The notes under the pieces were generated by a model. The model searched no databases. It was not told where the DNA came from and saw nothing but the letters and a program-made list of their open reading frames with translations. The translations under genes and the position numbers were made by a program. From Heterotrichella gracilis (taxonomy: Eukaryota; Sar; Xanthophyceae; Tribonematales; Xanthonemataceae), in the NCBI GenBank assembly GCA_032358255.1, contig JAULBX010001003.1, positions 1 to 64,000 of the forward strand: a stretch of 64,000 nucleotides of DNA. The letters run 5' to 3'. Positions 24,701 to 39,700 of this stretch are shown here, in pieces. How positions within the stretch are numbered: the first letter of the stretch is position 1; the number at the start of each line of letters is the position of its first letter.

Positions 24701-27700
24701 CGCTGTTGGCGCCAGGTTATGAGATCCTGCAGCTCGGTGGGCGCCCTGTCCTGTGATGAAACAATAGGGTGCCGGACGTGCACACGCAATCACCAGCAAG
24801 CAACAATCAAGACCATTGAATGCGGGAGATGCACTTGCAATCACGCGAATACCCTAGCACTGATGTCACCCGCCATACTTATCAGCCACTGCAGAAATCC
24901 TAGGCCATGGTCATTGAGCACCAGACTGGCGCCTGCAGGTCCAGTCCAGCCAGATGTCCCACCTGGGCAAGGGGACCAAGAAGGCCAAGGGGGGCGGTGG
25001 CGGTGCCAAGCAGGGTGCTGCCATCGAGGTGCGGTTGAGCCTGCGGGGGGGCATGTTCAAGGTGGAGCAGCACCCACTGGAGGTAGGGCGCAGCAAAGAT
25101 TTAGCGGATACCCTTAGGGTTTTGCTGGAGTTTGGGTAGGGTTCCCCTTGGCACACCCTTGCATGACATCCGTGTCCTGGCATTGGCAGCAGCATGGAAG
25201 TCGATCTGCACCCTGTTGGTAAAAAAATCATGTTTTGAAGCTGTTTTTATGCCATTTTTCTGATGAATCAGGTTAAATTGCAGGAACAAATTTGTTGTTA
25301 TCCCCAAAGGTGGCTGGGTGTACCGGGGTTTGTGTAGGCACAGCCTTGCATGTCACCCTTGCCCTGGCAGTGGTAGCAGCGTTGGTTTTGTTAGAGTTAT
25401 TGCCTCTGTCAATGTTGATTGTGCTCCCATGACCATTGCTGTTGTTGTATTGTCCTCGCCTGGCGGGTATCTCCTATTCTGGCTGTAGTGCTGGAACGCA
25501 TGTCTTCAACTCCAAACTTGTCTTTCCTTCAGGGGTGGCTAGCGGTGCGCGGCCCCCAGCTGCGTGACCTCACCACCCTGCACCAGCTGTGGTCGCGCGC
25601 AGCCGCCGTGATGAACATGCTGCCTCCCGGGGACCCCACCTCCTGGGAGCATGGCCACATGTCGGGGGCGCAGCAGGCGGCGTGGGACGCGCTCATGGCG
25701 GACTGCAGCGAGGCATTCAGAGCGAAGTGTGGGCAGGTGCGGGGGCGGGCAGTGGCGGCGCATGTGTTGGGTGTGCTGCAGGCTGCAGAGCGGCGCTGGG
25801 GTATTAGCCGTCTAGTCATGATGTGGAGGAGCGTGTAACATCACTGCGTTCTGTGAGCTCATTGGGGATGATCTGTGCAGTGGCGGCGCATGCGTGTGGG
25901 GTGCGCTGCAAGGCTGGGGCACATACAGCCTGGTTATAATGTTAAACATTATCGTTGTTTCGTGCTACTGGGGCTGACCTGTGTACCCAGCCAGCCGTGT
26001 GATATGCCTGGTTCACTGCATGGGCGCGTATCTACATGTACCCCTCCCAACTACATTGCGTCGAGCAGGGTCCACCCATGCACACCTTCCAAACCTCCAT
26101 TCACCCCTCACTCCCCAATCCCACAGTCCTCCACCATCCAGCTGCGAGGCACCAAGCAGGGCGCCCTCATGCACGTGTCAGCAGACACGCTGGAGGCAAT
26201 CATAGCCATCAGCCCACCCGGGGACCCCGCCACGCGCGCAGCCGCCACCGACCACATCCACCGGGTAGACCCATGCAGCCCTGGGGTGGGCTTTGCGCAG
26301 ATGGTGATGATGCGGGTGGATGCGGCGGTGGCGCGCGTGGCGGTGCACTTCTCGGGGCTGCAGCGGGTGAGGGGGGATGGGGTGGGGGGTGGTAGGGAGC
26401 GTGGTGGGATTTGGGGGTTTGTAATGGGTAGATCAATGTTGTGCCTTGCCTGATGTGGAAAGGGAGTTGTTGAGGTGGGGTGAGGCCAGAATTGTTTCAT
26501 CACTACTGGAATGGGCGCTTTTGCACGTTTGCGTGCGTTGTGGGTGTGGATGTGGGTGCATGCATCCCCTGATGCAATTACAGATATATCCACAGTTGCA
26601 ATCATAAGGAAGGTATCCAAATTGAACAACAGCAAACCATCTCTCACCAATACAACACTAACACCCCACATGTTCCCTCCCTGCAGCCATTTGTGTCTGT
26701 TGCATCAGCCACCGTGTCTGGCGCAGCCTGCGCCGCCCGCCAGGCCGCCGCCCCCCCCGCGCCCGCGCCCCGCCCCCTGCCGGTTGGGCGCCACTGCCAG
26801 CCCACCATCGTGCTTTCCTCCAAGGGCACGCGCCCCCCCTGGAAGCTGTACGTGGATGTCCAAGCCAGGGCTGTGCAGGCGGCGGTGTGCTACACCACCG
26901 GGCTGCAGCCGGTGCTGGCGCAGGTGCGGCGGCTGGGGCCAATATTCAAGTAGCTAGTCACATTTTCAAACAGTGGTAGAGGCCAATAAGCCGATGAATG
27001 CCTTTCTGTTTAATTGTCTGTAGTGGAGTCCAGATCAGCATTTGGCGTTGGAAAGCTTGCGCCACGGATGAAAATGGGGATCGGCGTGCTCTCCATGCTC
27101 CACCCCTGTTTGAGGATTTTACAAATCTCCTGTGAATCGTATCATTCTCGCCCTCCTTCCCTTGTCTCCCCCCTCCTGGCAGGTTGGCACTCGAAAGCCT
27201 CCACTAGCCACATCGCAAAGCACATCCGCTGTGGCTAAATGTGCGGATTAGTTAAGCTGGAATGGTGAGTTTGTACTGGTTGTTCAACCCTGTTTGTTCA
27301 ACCCTTAATTAGGGTTTCCCTCCTCTCCTCTCACAGGTTGGCATGCACGCCAAGAAGGTGACCACCTCTGACCCCGACAAGACCCAGCCGCGCATACCCA
27401 CCCTGCCATGGTGGGACATGCTGCGTCACCAGTTCCGGGGGCGCATGCAGCTTCACGCGCGCGGCTTTGAGCTGACGCTGTCACTCTCCCCTGATGTCGA
27501 TGTCACCCCTCGCACCGACCGGCTGGCCATGGAGGCTGGTGTGCTTGAGGTGGAGCTGGGTCCGGTCAGCAGCTTTGACATTGCTGCGGAGCACATGATG
27601 GTCACATTCTTCAAGGTGGGGGCAGGAGCAGAAATGTGGTGGTCTTCATGGTTCTCATAACGGATGTTTTACTTCTGTCAATGTCAAATTGTATGGGCAT

Positions 27701-30700
27701 TAGTAGAAAAAGGGATGCTGTATATCAAATTAATTGTGAGGACATCATTATAAAATTTGCCCCCACATGTATATGACTGTGATATATGAAAGTGCTCCTG
27801 GTTGTCCTGGTGTAATCCTCCCCAGTAGCATCCACCTGCTCCACCTATTGACATTCACCCCCACCCCTTGTAGGAGGCCAAGGGCAAGGACCACCCCCCT
27901 GGCACCATGTGGGCGCTGCCCATGGCTGACTTCCCGCTGCTGAAGGCAACCATAGCGCTCACATGGGTGCTGCCGGGGGGCAGGGACCCGCATGACCACT
28001 ACCTCTTCCCGCGACAAGTGCCGGTGGGTGGAATTTTGGAAATCAATGTAGGGATATGAGGTAGCGCCAAACCTGCAATGCCGTGTATCGCATCCAGGGT
28101 TGCAATCGCCAGAGGTAGCTTTGCTTTTTGATGCACATGTGCAGGACATTGTAGACTGCTTGCAATTCTTTTGTGGGGTAGTCCAGGGTTGCTGATGGTG
28201 CAGCACCCCCTCCCATTCAGTCAAATGAGCATTGTAGGGTTTGGGTGGGAAAAGTGCTTTTCTTGGGCCGTGCTGTGTGTGTAAGGGTTTTGGTGGACGG
28301 CCCAGGTGGTAGTTGCCCAAGCTTCTCCAATCTGTGGGCCATTGATAGTGCCAATCGCCCACATCCTTGCGCAGGATGGCTACCAGGAGTTCATCTCCTT
28401 CCCCTCGCTCTTCAAGGCGGAGGCAGTGGACTTTGCTCTCAAGGCGCAAATGCACCCACTGCCGCCAGACAGGGCCCAGCCTGACTTTTCAAAATCCCCG
28501 CTGGTGTACGTGGGGGACCACCAAATCTTGTTCATTCGGAAGATGATTGCGTTCTTCAGCCGGGGCCCGCCGCACCTCAAGCTGGTGTCGCAGCGGGGGA
28601 CCAAATTCGACCCCAAGCCGCCGCGCGTGGGGGGGCCATCAAGGGGCATACCCAAGCTCATGCGGAAGGTAGGAGGGGGGGGGGGGTAGAGGCATGTGTG
28701 GCATTTTTACCTGCACATGTGCTCTCCACATCCTGCCGCCATCCTGCCTCAGACAATTTGCCCACCCACCATATTTCTGACAGGGTTGTGCATGTGATGG
28801 GTGCGGTGTGTCTCCTGCATGGCACAGCACACATGGTTTGAGCAGGCCCTGGAATAAATATTTCCACGAATTAATTCCTGATTATGATGTATTAAGAAAA
28901 TAGGCACACCTCTCCCACTGCCCACCCCCCCATGCCACAGTTTTCCCTTGACCTGGGGGCCACCCCCATCGACCTGCTCCACTTCACGCTGGACATGTCG
29001 GACCCATCATGCGGGCTGGTGCTGTCAACACCCGCAATGCAGTACTCCAGCGCCTGGCTCATGAACCAGCCGCCAGCGCAGCAGTCAGAGCAGCGACCAG
29101 CGGAGCGTACTGCTGTGGTGTCCCCATTTGCATCGCAGGACAATGTCCCCGAGCCGCTTGTTGCAAGGCCCGCCAGGTGGGTGTGCAGTGCGTACCCGGG
29201 CCTAGGACCAGTACCCTAGCCTAGGACCCAGGCCAGCGCAGGTGATGGCCTGTCTACCAATTAGGTGCAGGCAGTGGAGTGAAAATTGGCAGGATCTTGC
29301 AGTGTAGACTTCCCATTTTGACCGCCAATCCTTACTAATGAAGAGCAATGGAATTCTTGTGTGTGTGTGAATTTATATTTGCGCAATGTAGGTCGAATTG
29401 AGTTACGACTGGCATTGATCACAAAGTCCAAGGTCTGTCTTGACACAGTCGCCAGTCCGCGCCCTCTTCCTCCCCCTCATTGGCCCATACTAATGGACAT
29501 CTCACCCTCCACACCCGTTCTCCTGGACAGGGCCATAAACCCTAAATCCCTAAACTCACCCCCTTTCCCCTGCAGGGCCCGCACCCAGACTGTGCTGCAG
29601 CACCTGAGCGTGTCCTCACACGACATGCGCCTGCAGTGGAACGAGGCGGGGGTGGAGGGGGCGGGGCGCGCGCAGGGGGCGGACACCCTCATGGCACTGC
29701 TAGGGGTGGGGGGGGAGGCGGGTGGGGGGCTCATGGCGCGCAGGCCGACTGCAGGTGGGTGATGGTGGTGGGTGGGAGGGTGTAGAGGCTGGTAATGGAA
29801 CCTTGGGCCCACATGGGACGCGGCTGACGGGATCAGGGGTACACCAAAAAGTTAATATATTAGTACACCCCTGGCGGGATCGGTCCCTCGTGCGTGAAAG
29901 CCCTAGAATCCTTAACTGACTGAGCTGCGGGTTCCGGCATGGGGATGCAGACAGAGGACGTGGCAACCAACACCCATCCACCAGCACCAACGCAGCCCGC
30001 CATCCATATCATCCCTTTCACCCCCTTTTTCCCCCCTGCCCAGGTCTTATGTCCAAGCTGGCAGTGCCCGCCCCCTCTGGCGACAGCTACCTCCTTGCAT
30101 TTGGCGCAGTGAGCGTGGACATGCGGGGACCAGACGCACCCCGGCCGCCAGGCAAGCGGGGACTGGCCATCGATGTTGGGGACCAGAACGGGAAAACGTG
30201 CGTTTACCCAGGGTTTTGGGTTTAGGGGTTAGGGTGTGGACAGTCCCAAGTGGGTTATCGTGGCTGTGGGTGCTAAGGAGAAGGGGCGACCTGCACGGTT
30301 TGCTAGGCCCCTGCCACGTTGTGGATTGTGTGTTGAAAAGCGGGGATTTGCACACCTGTCAATGGGGATTGCCTGCAAGGCCCTGGGATCGCTATGGTGT
30401 CTGTGCTCCTCTCCTGAGAATGCCACTCCATGCCATGCCATTCCTTGCCACGCCACCATGTGTATCCGATCAGCCCCGCTCCCGCCCACACTTCCCGCCC
30501 TCCCAGTCCGTCCTGACCGACCACACCTGCCCCCCCCTGCCAGTCCGCTGCAGGTGAAGATCGATGACTGCCGCATCATCCTGGACGTGCAGGCGCGCAA
30601 CGCGGTGTGGGCGGTGGCCGAGCACCTGAGGGCGGCATTTGCACCCGGCCTGGTCCCGCGCAGGTGATCCTCAGTGTACCCTACCCTACATGCCTGTTGG

Positions 30701-33700
30701 AGATGAGTAGCTTGCAGGCATGAACATGGGTGGCTTCCCCCTTTGGTTTGGCAGGCGAGTTGTGTGCCATGTTAGCTGTCTTCCCCTTTTTTGAAAGCTG
30801 CATTTCAGAAGTTGCCCATGCACAGCTTGCGCCACTCAGATCTATCCATGCAGGCCTTCTGCAATTTGACTTTCTCTCCCTAATGCCAACAATCGTATAT
30901 ATACAAAATAGTATCTTTCCCTCGCAGGGCGCCTGAACCCTCAGGGTTGGCTGATGGTGGTGAAAAGGGGGTGTTGTCGCCCACGCGGACCATGCGCCCT
31001 GCTGTATCGCTGGCTGCTGCGCTGGCCAAGGGGGGTGCAGTGGTACAGGGGTTGAGCCAGGCAAAGGGGCCAAAGGCGGCTGCAGGTAAGGAGGGTAGGG
31101 GGCTGTTTGTGGTTTAAGTGCAGGTGGACTGGGGGTTGTCTGTGGTCTCCATTGCAGCGTGGACACCAGGGTTATGTAATGGCCCCTTGTTCAGATGCAA
31201 GGTCTAGCATTGGCCCCTCTGCCAGCATGCATGTGACATGTGGCACCACCAACGGCGGTGCATGCATCCACACCAGCACGGTGCATGCATGCCACACCGC
31301 TTCGAATATGCGTTGTAACATGTGTTGACTACATACATTTTACCCCCATACAGCTGGCTAGCCATAGTCAGTTGCCCAGCTGCTCCATCCTGGCACTGGC
31401 AATACCAGCCTCCTTCCAGTTGCGTGAACGCAGCCCACGTCCTCCCTTGCACAGGTGGCGAGGACGCCAATGGCTTGCTGGCCCTGCTGCTGCAACAGGA
31501 CGCAGCGGCAAAGGAGGAAGGGGAGGAGGTGAAGGATGGGGAGGGCAGCCAGGAGAGTGTCAGCGGTCAAGGAGAGAGGGAGTGGGGTGGCGAAAGGGAT
31601 GGGGAGGGCACCGAGGGGGGTAGCCAGGGGACGGGGGAGGATGAGGGGCAGGATGGCTACAAGCAGGTGTGGGGGAGAACCCTTAGATTACCCCTAGTAC
31701 CCTTGAGTATTTCTGTCCGCCCTTGCCTGCAGAGGCATGACCCCATGCAGCGAGAGCAGGTGGCCCATGTACGCACCACCATCACCATCAATCATAAACC
31801 AGACGATACATTATGAGCCCTGCACTGTTATAACCAACATATTGCAGGTCTTTGGTTTTACATTCTTGATCCACCATTTCGTATACATGTTTCTTTCGTT
31901 TCTTTATATCATCCCCACATCTTGTGTATAATTTTGTTTTTCCCCTGCCCACTATTACCTGCCAATCAGCCCTCCTCCCTCCCCCGCAGCACATGGCCCG
32001 CGTGAAGGAGGAGCAGGTGGCACTGGCTGAGCTGGCGCGGGTGACCCGCTTCACCCTCCAGGTGTCGTCCTTCCAGCTGTGCGTGAAGGCGGAGCAGGCG
32101 CAGGGCCACTTCCTGCTGGCGGCTGAGGGCGGCAGCATGGTGGGCCAGCAGCTGCCCAGCGTCAACCAGTCGGTCATGACGTTCAACCTGGAGCAGGTAG
32201 GGGTTTTGATGGATATGTGGACGGTGGGATGGGTGTTGGGTTTTGGGTTTTAATTGAACCTCAATCCTACTGGTTTATGCTGGAGCAGGTGGGTGTGCAT
32301 GAGTGCACCTCTGGTGGGGTATTGGCTGTGGGATGGAGATGTTTTTGGGCAAAGTAGCTGAGCAGTTTTGTGTTAATGGAGCGGCTATGGTATAGCCTAC
32401 GGTACTGGTCCGCAATGCCCAGGGACTTTTTCTGCAGTGCGGCACCTTCTACTGACTCCTTCACCCTTTGGAACTGTTCCTCGCCTCTTCTAGGCATACC
32501 TCCCACCCACCCTCACGCACCCCCCTTGCAGGTCCAGGCCTATGTTGCCCAGACCGACATCGACCCAGATGCGCCGGTGACGTGGCTGGCAACAAGCGGG
32601 GGGGCAATGGCGCCGGTGGTGGGGGGACCCGTCGCAATGCGCCGCATTTTCAACCCCTTCTGCCTGCAGCTGCGCCACACGCGCACCGCCTTCAGGCCTG
32701 TGGCTCAACCACAGGGGGGCCAGCCACACAGGCCAACCAACGGGGAGGAAGTCTTCCTGGAGGTTAGTTAGTTAGTTAGTTAGTTCCCACGCGACTTGAG
32801 GTCCTGCTGGAGTAAGTCAGCCCATGTGGCCCTTGGCTTACCTACCCCCTTTGCCCCCTCTACCCTACCAACACCATACATTTAGGAACGCTATCGTCTG
32901 ATTCCTGGAGGTGATTCCCCTGTAATGCAATGTAACATGGTTAGAGTAGTAACGATCATATATACCCCTTCAAGGCACGTGAGGGAATGAACCACTGTCG
33001 CCTGGGAATGCCTGACAATGTGATTACATGTGGACACGCCATTTTGGGTGTGGATATGAATCATCCACGGGCATGTTTCGCTTATTCCTTGCCTTTTTTT
33101 CACTGCCAACCCATTTTGCAGCATCACAACACCAATACCCACCCATCACACAACTACCCTGCATGTACATTGCCCCCACGCTCCCCTCCCTCGCCCCGCA
33201 GGTCCCCGAGATCTCCACCCTCATGGACTCCCGCGAGTTTGAGATCCTGACCGACGTGGTGGGCAACACGCTGCTGGCCAGCCCCCCTGTCATCGACCTC
33301 GTCACAGGCGAGGCTGATGTGTGCGCATCCGCCGAGGAGGAGGAGGTGGAGGGGGCCAGGATGTTCTATGTGGCGCTCAAGCAGGAGCTGCACTGCCTGG
33401 AGAGGGAGGTAGGGTGTGGGGTGCTAGGTGTTGGAGGGCTTTTTTGGGGTTCGCACTGTTTATATGTGGCAGGAGCTGCTCTGCCTGATAGAGGGGTATT
33501 GTTGGGTTCTCATGGTCTGCTCACAAGGGCCAAGGTTAATATATAGTCCAAATGTTGTTTATTTACCCTTGCAAGGGCTTGATGCCGTCTGTGTGGCAAT
33601 GAGGGCTCGGGGGTGTACACTGTACAGCAGGGTACAATGCATTCCTTGTTGGCAATGCATATCCAAAATGGCGCCATTTTCCCTTGCACGATTACCATAA

Positions 33701-36700
33701 TGACTGGACTCGTGCCTACCCCCTGTGCAGCTGCTGTCGGTGAGTGGACAGGTGTCTGGTCGGGTGCCCGCTCGCCCCAGCGGCCGCAAGAGCATGCGGC
33801 GCTACAGCAGGGGTGCAAGCATGGATGCAGGCCAAGTGGGGCTGCTGGACCTGCTGGTAAGAGTAGCGGGCGGCGGTGCAGGCTGTAGTTTTTTTCCCGG
33901 ATTCCTGCTCTTGGTGCATCTTCACACGTCCCCCCCATGTGGTGCATGGCAATGGCAATGGTCGATATGCATTGAGTTCACACCAACACCACATGGTCAC
34001 ACTAATCTAGCCCATTGTATCAGCTATTGTAGTAATGTGCCATTGCTGTGTGTAGCCTCTGCCACTTCTAATGTGGCTTTACAAAGCAAACTATTTGCGC
34101 AGCTTTTGCAGGCCTTATCTGTGGAGCAAGTAAGCATCCACACTTTTGCTGCTTGGATGCACATATTGGACACGCGTTTGCTGGCAAATGTTCATCTATT
34201 GGAATACAAAGTATATGCGATTGGAACAGTTATCTGCTGGCCTCCCATTTGCCCAACAGCACAATTCTCCCATCCAGGGCACGGATCTCCCCCCCGCCGA
34301 CCCCCGCTCCGAGCCCACCTCCGCCATGGAGGCATTCTTTAACCAGCTGGCGGCACGAGGGGGAGGGGCGGAACTGCGGGCGCGCGGGCCGCTGGCTGCT
34401 GGCCGGCTGCTGGTGCGTTGGGCTGAGGAGCAGCAGGGTGCAGGGGCGGTGAGCCTGGAGAGGACGCGGCAGGCGCTGGTGCAGCACAAGGTGGGTGGAG
34501 GCGGCGGTGGCGGTGGGGGTGAGCCTGGAGGAAGCGCCAGGCGCAAGTGCATACATGGTGGGTGGGGGTGGCGGTGGGGGTGGGGGATGGGGGCGGTGAG
34601 CCTGGAGAGGAGGCCCCTGGCTCTGATGCAGCACAGAGTGGTGGATGGGGTGAGGGTGTCTGATGGACATTTTTTGACCCTGCCTGAGATGCACCCTGCG
34701 ATGCGTGTGTGATTTAGAAACCCTGACTTTATGAATCCCCACCCTCCCATGCTTGACACCCTCCCCTGCCCCGCCTCCCTTGCAGGCCATTGGCCGCAAG
34801 CGCCAGGGCAGCCGCCATGCCAGCAAGCTGCTTATCCAGGTGGAGGCCATCCACTGGATCATGTGCCACGACAGGACGCCCTTCATGATCGCATCGCTCA
34901 CTGGGTTCATGCTGGAGCGCATGCGCAACCCGGACCAATCAGGTAGGGGGGCAGGCAAGAGGGGGTTGCTGCGGGATGCATCTCACAAAATGACCTGTCC
35001 AGAAATCCGTGTAGTACCATCTCTTACCATGTCCCTTTGGCCACATGCGCTTTGTGAATCACTGTATACAACTTGCCAGGACACCACCCAAAAGCGCAAA
35101 AACCTTCTTTGCTTATTCAACAGACTTCCCTGCACCCCCTTTCCCCCTTTCCCCAGGCCTCATGCGGTTTGTGATCCACCGCGCCGAGGTGAAGGACGCC
35201 ACCGGCAAGGTGGGCCACGCGCCCGGCATTCGCGAGGGCACCATCTTCACTGTGTGGAACCCCACCGCCTCATGGGAGGCGGACGACATGCTGCGGGTGG
35301 TGGCGGTGCTGGGTGCGCCCACTGAGACGCACCAGCGCTACGAGCACATGGACATCATCATGCACCCCATGGTGGTGCACCTCACGGAGGGGGTGGCAAC
35401 CAACTTCTGGGTAAGGGGTGTTTGGGGTTGGGGGGGACTAGCTTTGGGATATGGGGAGGAGGTCCAAGAAGGAGGAGGCCATTCAGGGAAGGGGGTTGCT
35501 TGTCGATTAGTAGAACCAGAGAAGTAAATGAATTTCTCTGATGCGGCTGTTATAAGCAATGCTGTGAGCATCCGCAGGATAATATAATCATGACTGTGTC
35601 TGCAATGATAGCGCACGCTATAACCCCACCTGTACTATTTAAATTTGCTCCCTACAATGATGTGGCAGAGGCCGGTGCCCATTTTGTAAATTTCATGCAA
35701 TGTAATCATACTTGATATACTTTTCCTCCCCATTTTTCCAGGAATACTTCTTCCCCAAGGAGGATGACGCAGCCAAGCGCCAGCAGCGGTGGTTCAAGTC
35801 TGTGGCGCCCCCCTCGGGTAAGGCCTCCCGCCGCACATCGGCAGCACAGACGCAGCCGCAGGCGCTCAACAGCACAGACAGCACAGGGGGTGAGGCAGAC
35901 AGTGCAGGGCAGGGGGATACTCCCAGGGGAGAAGGGGAGGGAGCCTTGTCGCCGGTGGCGGGTGCGTGTCCCAAAGTGGGGTGCGGGGGAGGTGGTGGTG
36001 GTCAGTGCTGTATGCATCATGGCCATCCTGCTGTAGTAGTTGAAGGTTGTCTTTAGTTGTATCTGTGCAAAACAGGTTTTGACCCGCGAGGCTTTGTGTC
36101 TTCCGATGTGTGCAAGCTGGCTGTACTACTGGAAGGCATGTAGCAAATCCACACGGTGGTGACAATCATGCATGGCCACAGCCGCAACACACTAGGCAAT
36201 TTAAACCCAAAACAGACCAGACGCTCATGACCTGTATGGCACGCTGTCCCTTGCAACCACCGCACATCCCACCACCCCCGCACCCACACCTCATCCCTAC
36301 CCCCACCCCTGTCACCTCACCGCCCCACCCCCCACTTCCCCAGCCTCCTCCCGCCGCATGCGCCTGGGCCACAGCCGCACCCCCTCAACCTCGCTGGACT
36401 CACCCACAGCAGCCGACACCCTGCTGTCAACCGCATCAAATGGGCTGCTCACGTCTGGCGGCAGCGGGCCACTCAGTGGACCAGGCACAGAGCCTGCGGC
36501 CCTCATGGAGGCGGCTCGGCGGGTGTCAAGGCACACCTCCACGCAGTCGGATGAGGACCTGTCGGTGGGTACAAATTACCCCACAACCCTAGCTCAGGTG
36601 CAGGGATACCTAGGTAGGGTTTGTATATGTGAAGGCTTTTGTCCACCCAGTCGGATGAGGACATGTCGGTGAGTGCAAACATACCCTACCTATCCCTTCC

Positions 36701-39700
36701 ATGATTCAGAGAACCCTGCCAACCCATTGCCAGTGGGAGGGGAACCCTAACTAGGGTTTATATCTGTGAAGCCTTTTGTGGCGCATGTGTCGTGCGATTT
36801 GAGTGTGGACTGGATGTTGGTGACAGTCCTCCTAATCCTAAGGATGACCTGCAGAGCCCATGGGTTGCAGAGCCCATGGGTGGAGAGCTACCTGCTGGCA
36901 ACCCTACCCTGAAACCTGATCAGTATCTTTGTCCCTCCGTGCGCACCTCCACGTCATGTTGATAGGTGGCCCCACCCTCTGCATCCATTGCCTGCCCCCC
37001 CCCTGCCTGCACTGGTCCCTACTAATGCGATCAGCGGTTGTCGTCTCTCCCTCTCTCGCCCCTGCTGCCCTTCCTCCCGTGCGTGACTCTTTGTCCCCTC
37101 CTTGCCGCAGTCCTTCCACCTCCCCCCCCGCAAGAAGCTGTTTGTGCATGTGCGCTTCAACCGCTTCCACTGCCGCATGACCTTTGAGGGGCAGAGCACA
37201 AACATCAACAGGTTGTCCTTCAGGGACCTGAAGATCGTGCTGGACAACAGGTGGGGGGGTGGGAGGGAGGATTCTCAAATGCGCAGGGGTCGATTAACTT
37301 ATCCCTGAATGTGACTGTCAAATAAACTCTTGTAAACTCTTGTAAAAAGTATGCTGTATGTATATGGACGCCATTGGATGCCATGTGTGACATTCACTTC
37401 AATGTGGCACCTACTTTGGTACTTCTGATGATCAAATGGGCTGATTTACCAACCAAACCACTGCAACACTTATATTGCTATTTGTGACATTTAACTGGGC
37501 CAACCCGCCGCCATGACCATTCTAACCTGTGGCACCCTTGCCTAGGGTTTACGAGAACCTTGATGGCCGGTGGCGCGACCTGTTCAACCGCCTCAAATGG
37601 GACACCATCAAGAGCGTGGTCAAGAGCGTGGCAGGGCTGCAGGGGAAGAAGTTCAAGGTGGGGGACAGGGGAGGAAACGGGGGGATGGGAGTAGAATAGG
37701 ACGTGGGGGGAATTGTCACCCACATTTGGCAGAGGTGCTACCATACCCTGGCGTTGTTATGCTGCATACGATGCAGATGGATTGCATTCTCCAGCAGGTG
37801 TGCTGGTTGCACGCCTTGAATGCACGTCGTTTTCCCTTATAGGTTGCTGATTGCTGCATGTAGAAGCAACTTGCTCCTCATCCTGGGCAAATTTCAGCAT
37901 GCCCATGCCTTTTCCTCGCACAAACGTCACCACTCTTTCTCTCCTACCTCCCTTCCCCCGCCCACGCCCGGCCCCCCCGTGTCCCCCCCCCAGGAGCTTA
38001 TGCAGGCCGCCGACATACCTGACGAGGATGTGGCCCCTCGCCCCTCCTCCCGCGGCCTGTTTGGCCTCAGGCGCAGGCGGGCAACCAGCGGCGATGATGA
38101 CGAGCCATTGGACCTGGAGGAGAGGAAGGTGGGTGGGGGTGTGGAGGTGGGGTTTAGGTCGGCCGTAAACCGTATGTGGTGGTTAGAGCAATTATGCCCA
38201 TGGATCTGGAGGAGAGGGTGGTGGCGGTGACCTGGACCCAAAACCCTAGGCGCTGGTTGGAGCAAATATGCCGATGGACCTGGAGGAGAGGGAGGTGGAA
38301 GGTGGCGGGGTGGGGTGGAGAGGGGAGGGGAGGAGAGGGGAGGACAATGTGAACCCACATTGCCGGGGCTGCTGTGACATTGGTGGAGCTCAAGGCGCCG
38401 CATGCTGCTGACACCACACCAGCCACCCAGTACATTCACAGTCCATCATCTCAGCCAAACCCTAGGTAATGCCGATGGGCTTACCTATGTAGAGCTCGTT
38501 TGCTGCCCTCCTCACGCCCCTCTCCCCCCCTTGCCCCCGCAGCTCCTCACCAAGGCCAAGCTGCTCCTTGGCCCCCAGCACGTGGTCAAGATGGTCACCA
38601 GCGGCGTCACCAATATGCGCCACGCGGTGGGGGAGACGGTGGACGCCATGGGCGACGCGGTGGGGGATGCGGTGGGGAGCGGCGCCAAGGCCATCACCCG
38701 TGTGCGCTCAAGTGTGGTTGAGCGCATCCACAAGGTGCAGTCTGTGGCCATACACGGCAAGGAGAAGCTGTCGGGGAGCGTGCACGGGGATTCGCGGCGC
38801 GGGGTGGGGATGGGGAGCATCGATTTGGATCCCGAGACCGCGCTGCGCATGCAGCTGGGGCTGCAGCCTAGCCTGAGGCGGGGCTCGCAGGACCAGGAGG
38901 GGAGCTACTCGGCGCATGGGAGTGCTTCAGGTGGGGTGGGGGGTGATATGAGTGTTGTGGGGAGAGGAGGGAAGGGCGGGTGAGTTGTTGGACGGCTGTT
39001 TGTGTGCCTTCTCTGTGCCAACGCCTGCTGCTGAGGTGTGATTCGTGCATGCCATGAGCTTGGTCGGAGTGAGTGGCGCGGCGGTCTTGGATGAAGCCTG
39101 GCCACCACTTTAGGTGGCAGGCGGTGGTTGAGGCCTAATTGCTCACGTGGTTGTTGTGTGATTTGAGCTGGTAATGTAAAAGTGTGCGTGTGGTTTTGTG
39201 CCAGGCTCGCGGCGGGGCATTGAGGTGGGGGGCGAGCGCGGCGGCAGCGAGTCGGGGGGTGCGGGGCGCGGGGGCAGCAGCCGCTACCAGCGGTCCGTGA
39301 GCGAGGACATGGAGTCGCTGCAGCTGAGCAAGCAGCGCAGCAGCGGTGGCATGTGGGGGGAGGGGCAGGGGCTGCCCCCAGCCAGGATGCAGGTGCCTGA
39401 GCGGATCGATGAGGGGCTGGTGTGGGGGGAGGTGCAGGTGGGTGCGATGGAGGGAGGGGGGGGGAGGGGAGGGGGTCCTGTGTACCAAATGGAAGCAGTC
39501 ACAGCCAGTGACCACACCAGTGCAGTCCTGCCAGACATGGGAGTGTCAGGAATGGCTTTGGCGCTGCCACCCTTGCATGCCTCCTTCCCTGTGCCCCCCC
39601 TGCGCTCCAATCTATATGCTTTTTGCATGTCCTTGCCACTGCATGCTGTCAGTACCGTCATGCTACTCGCATGGCCTCTATCTGTGGTGGCAACAGCAAC

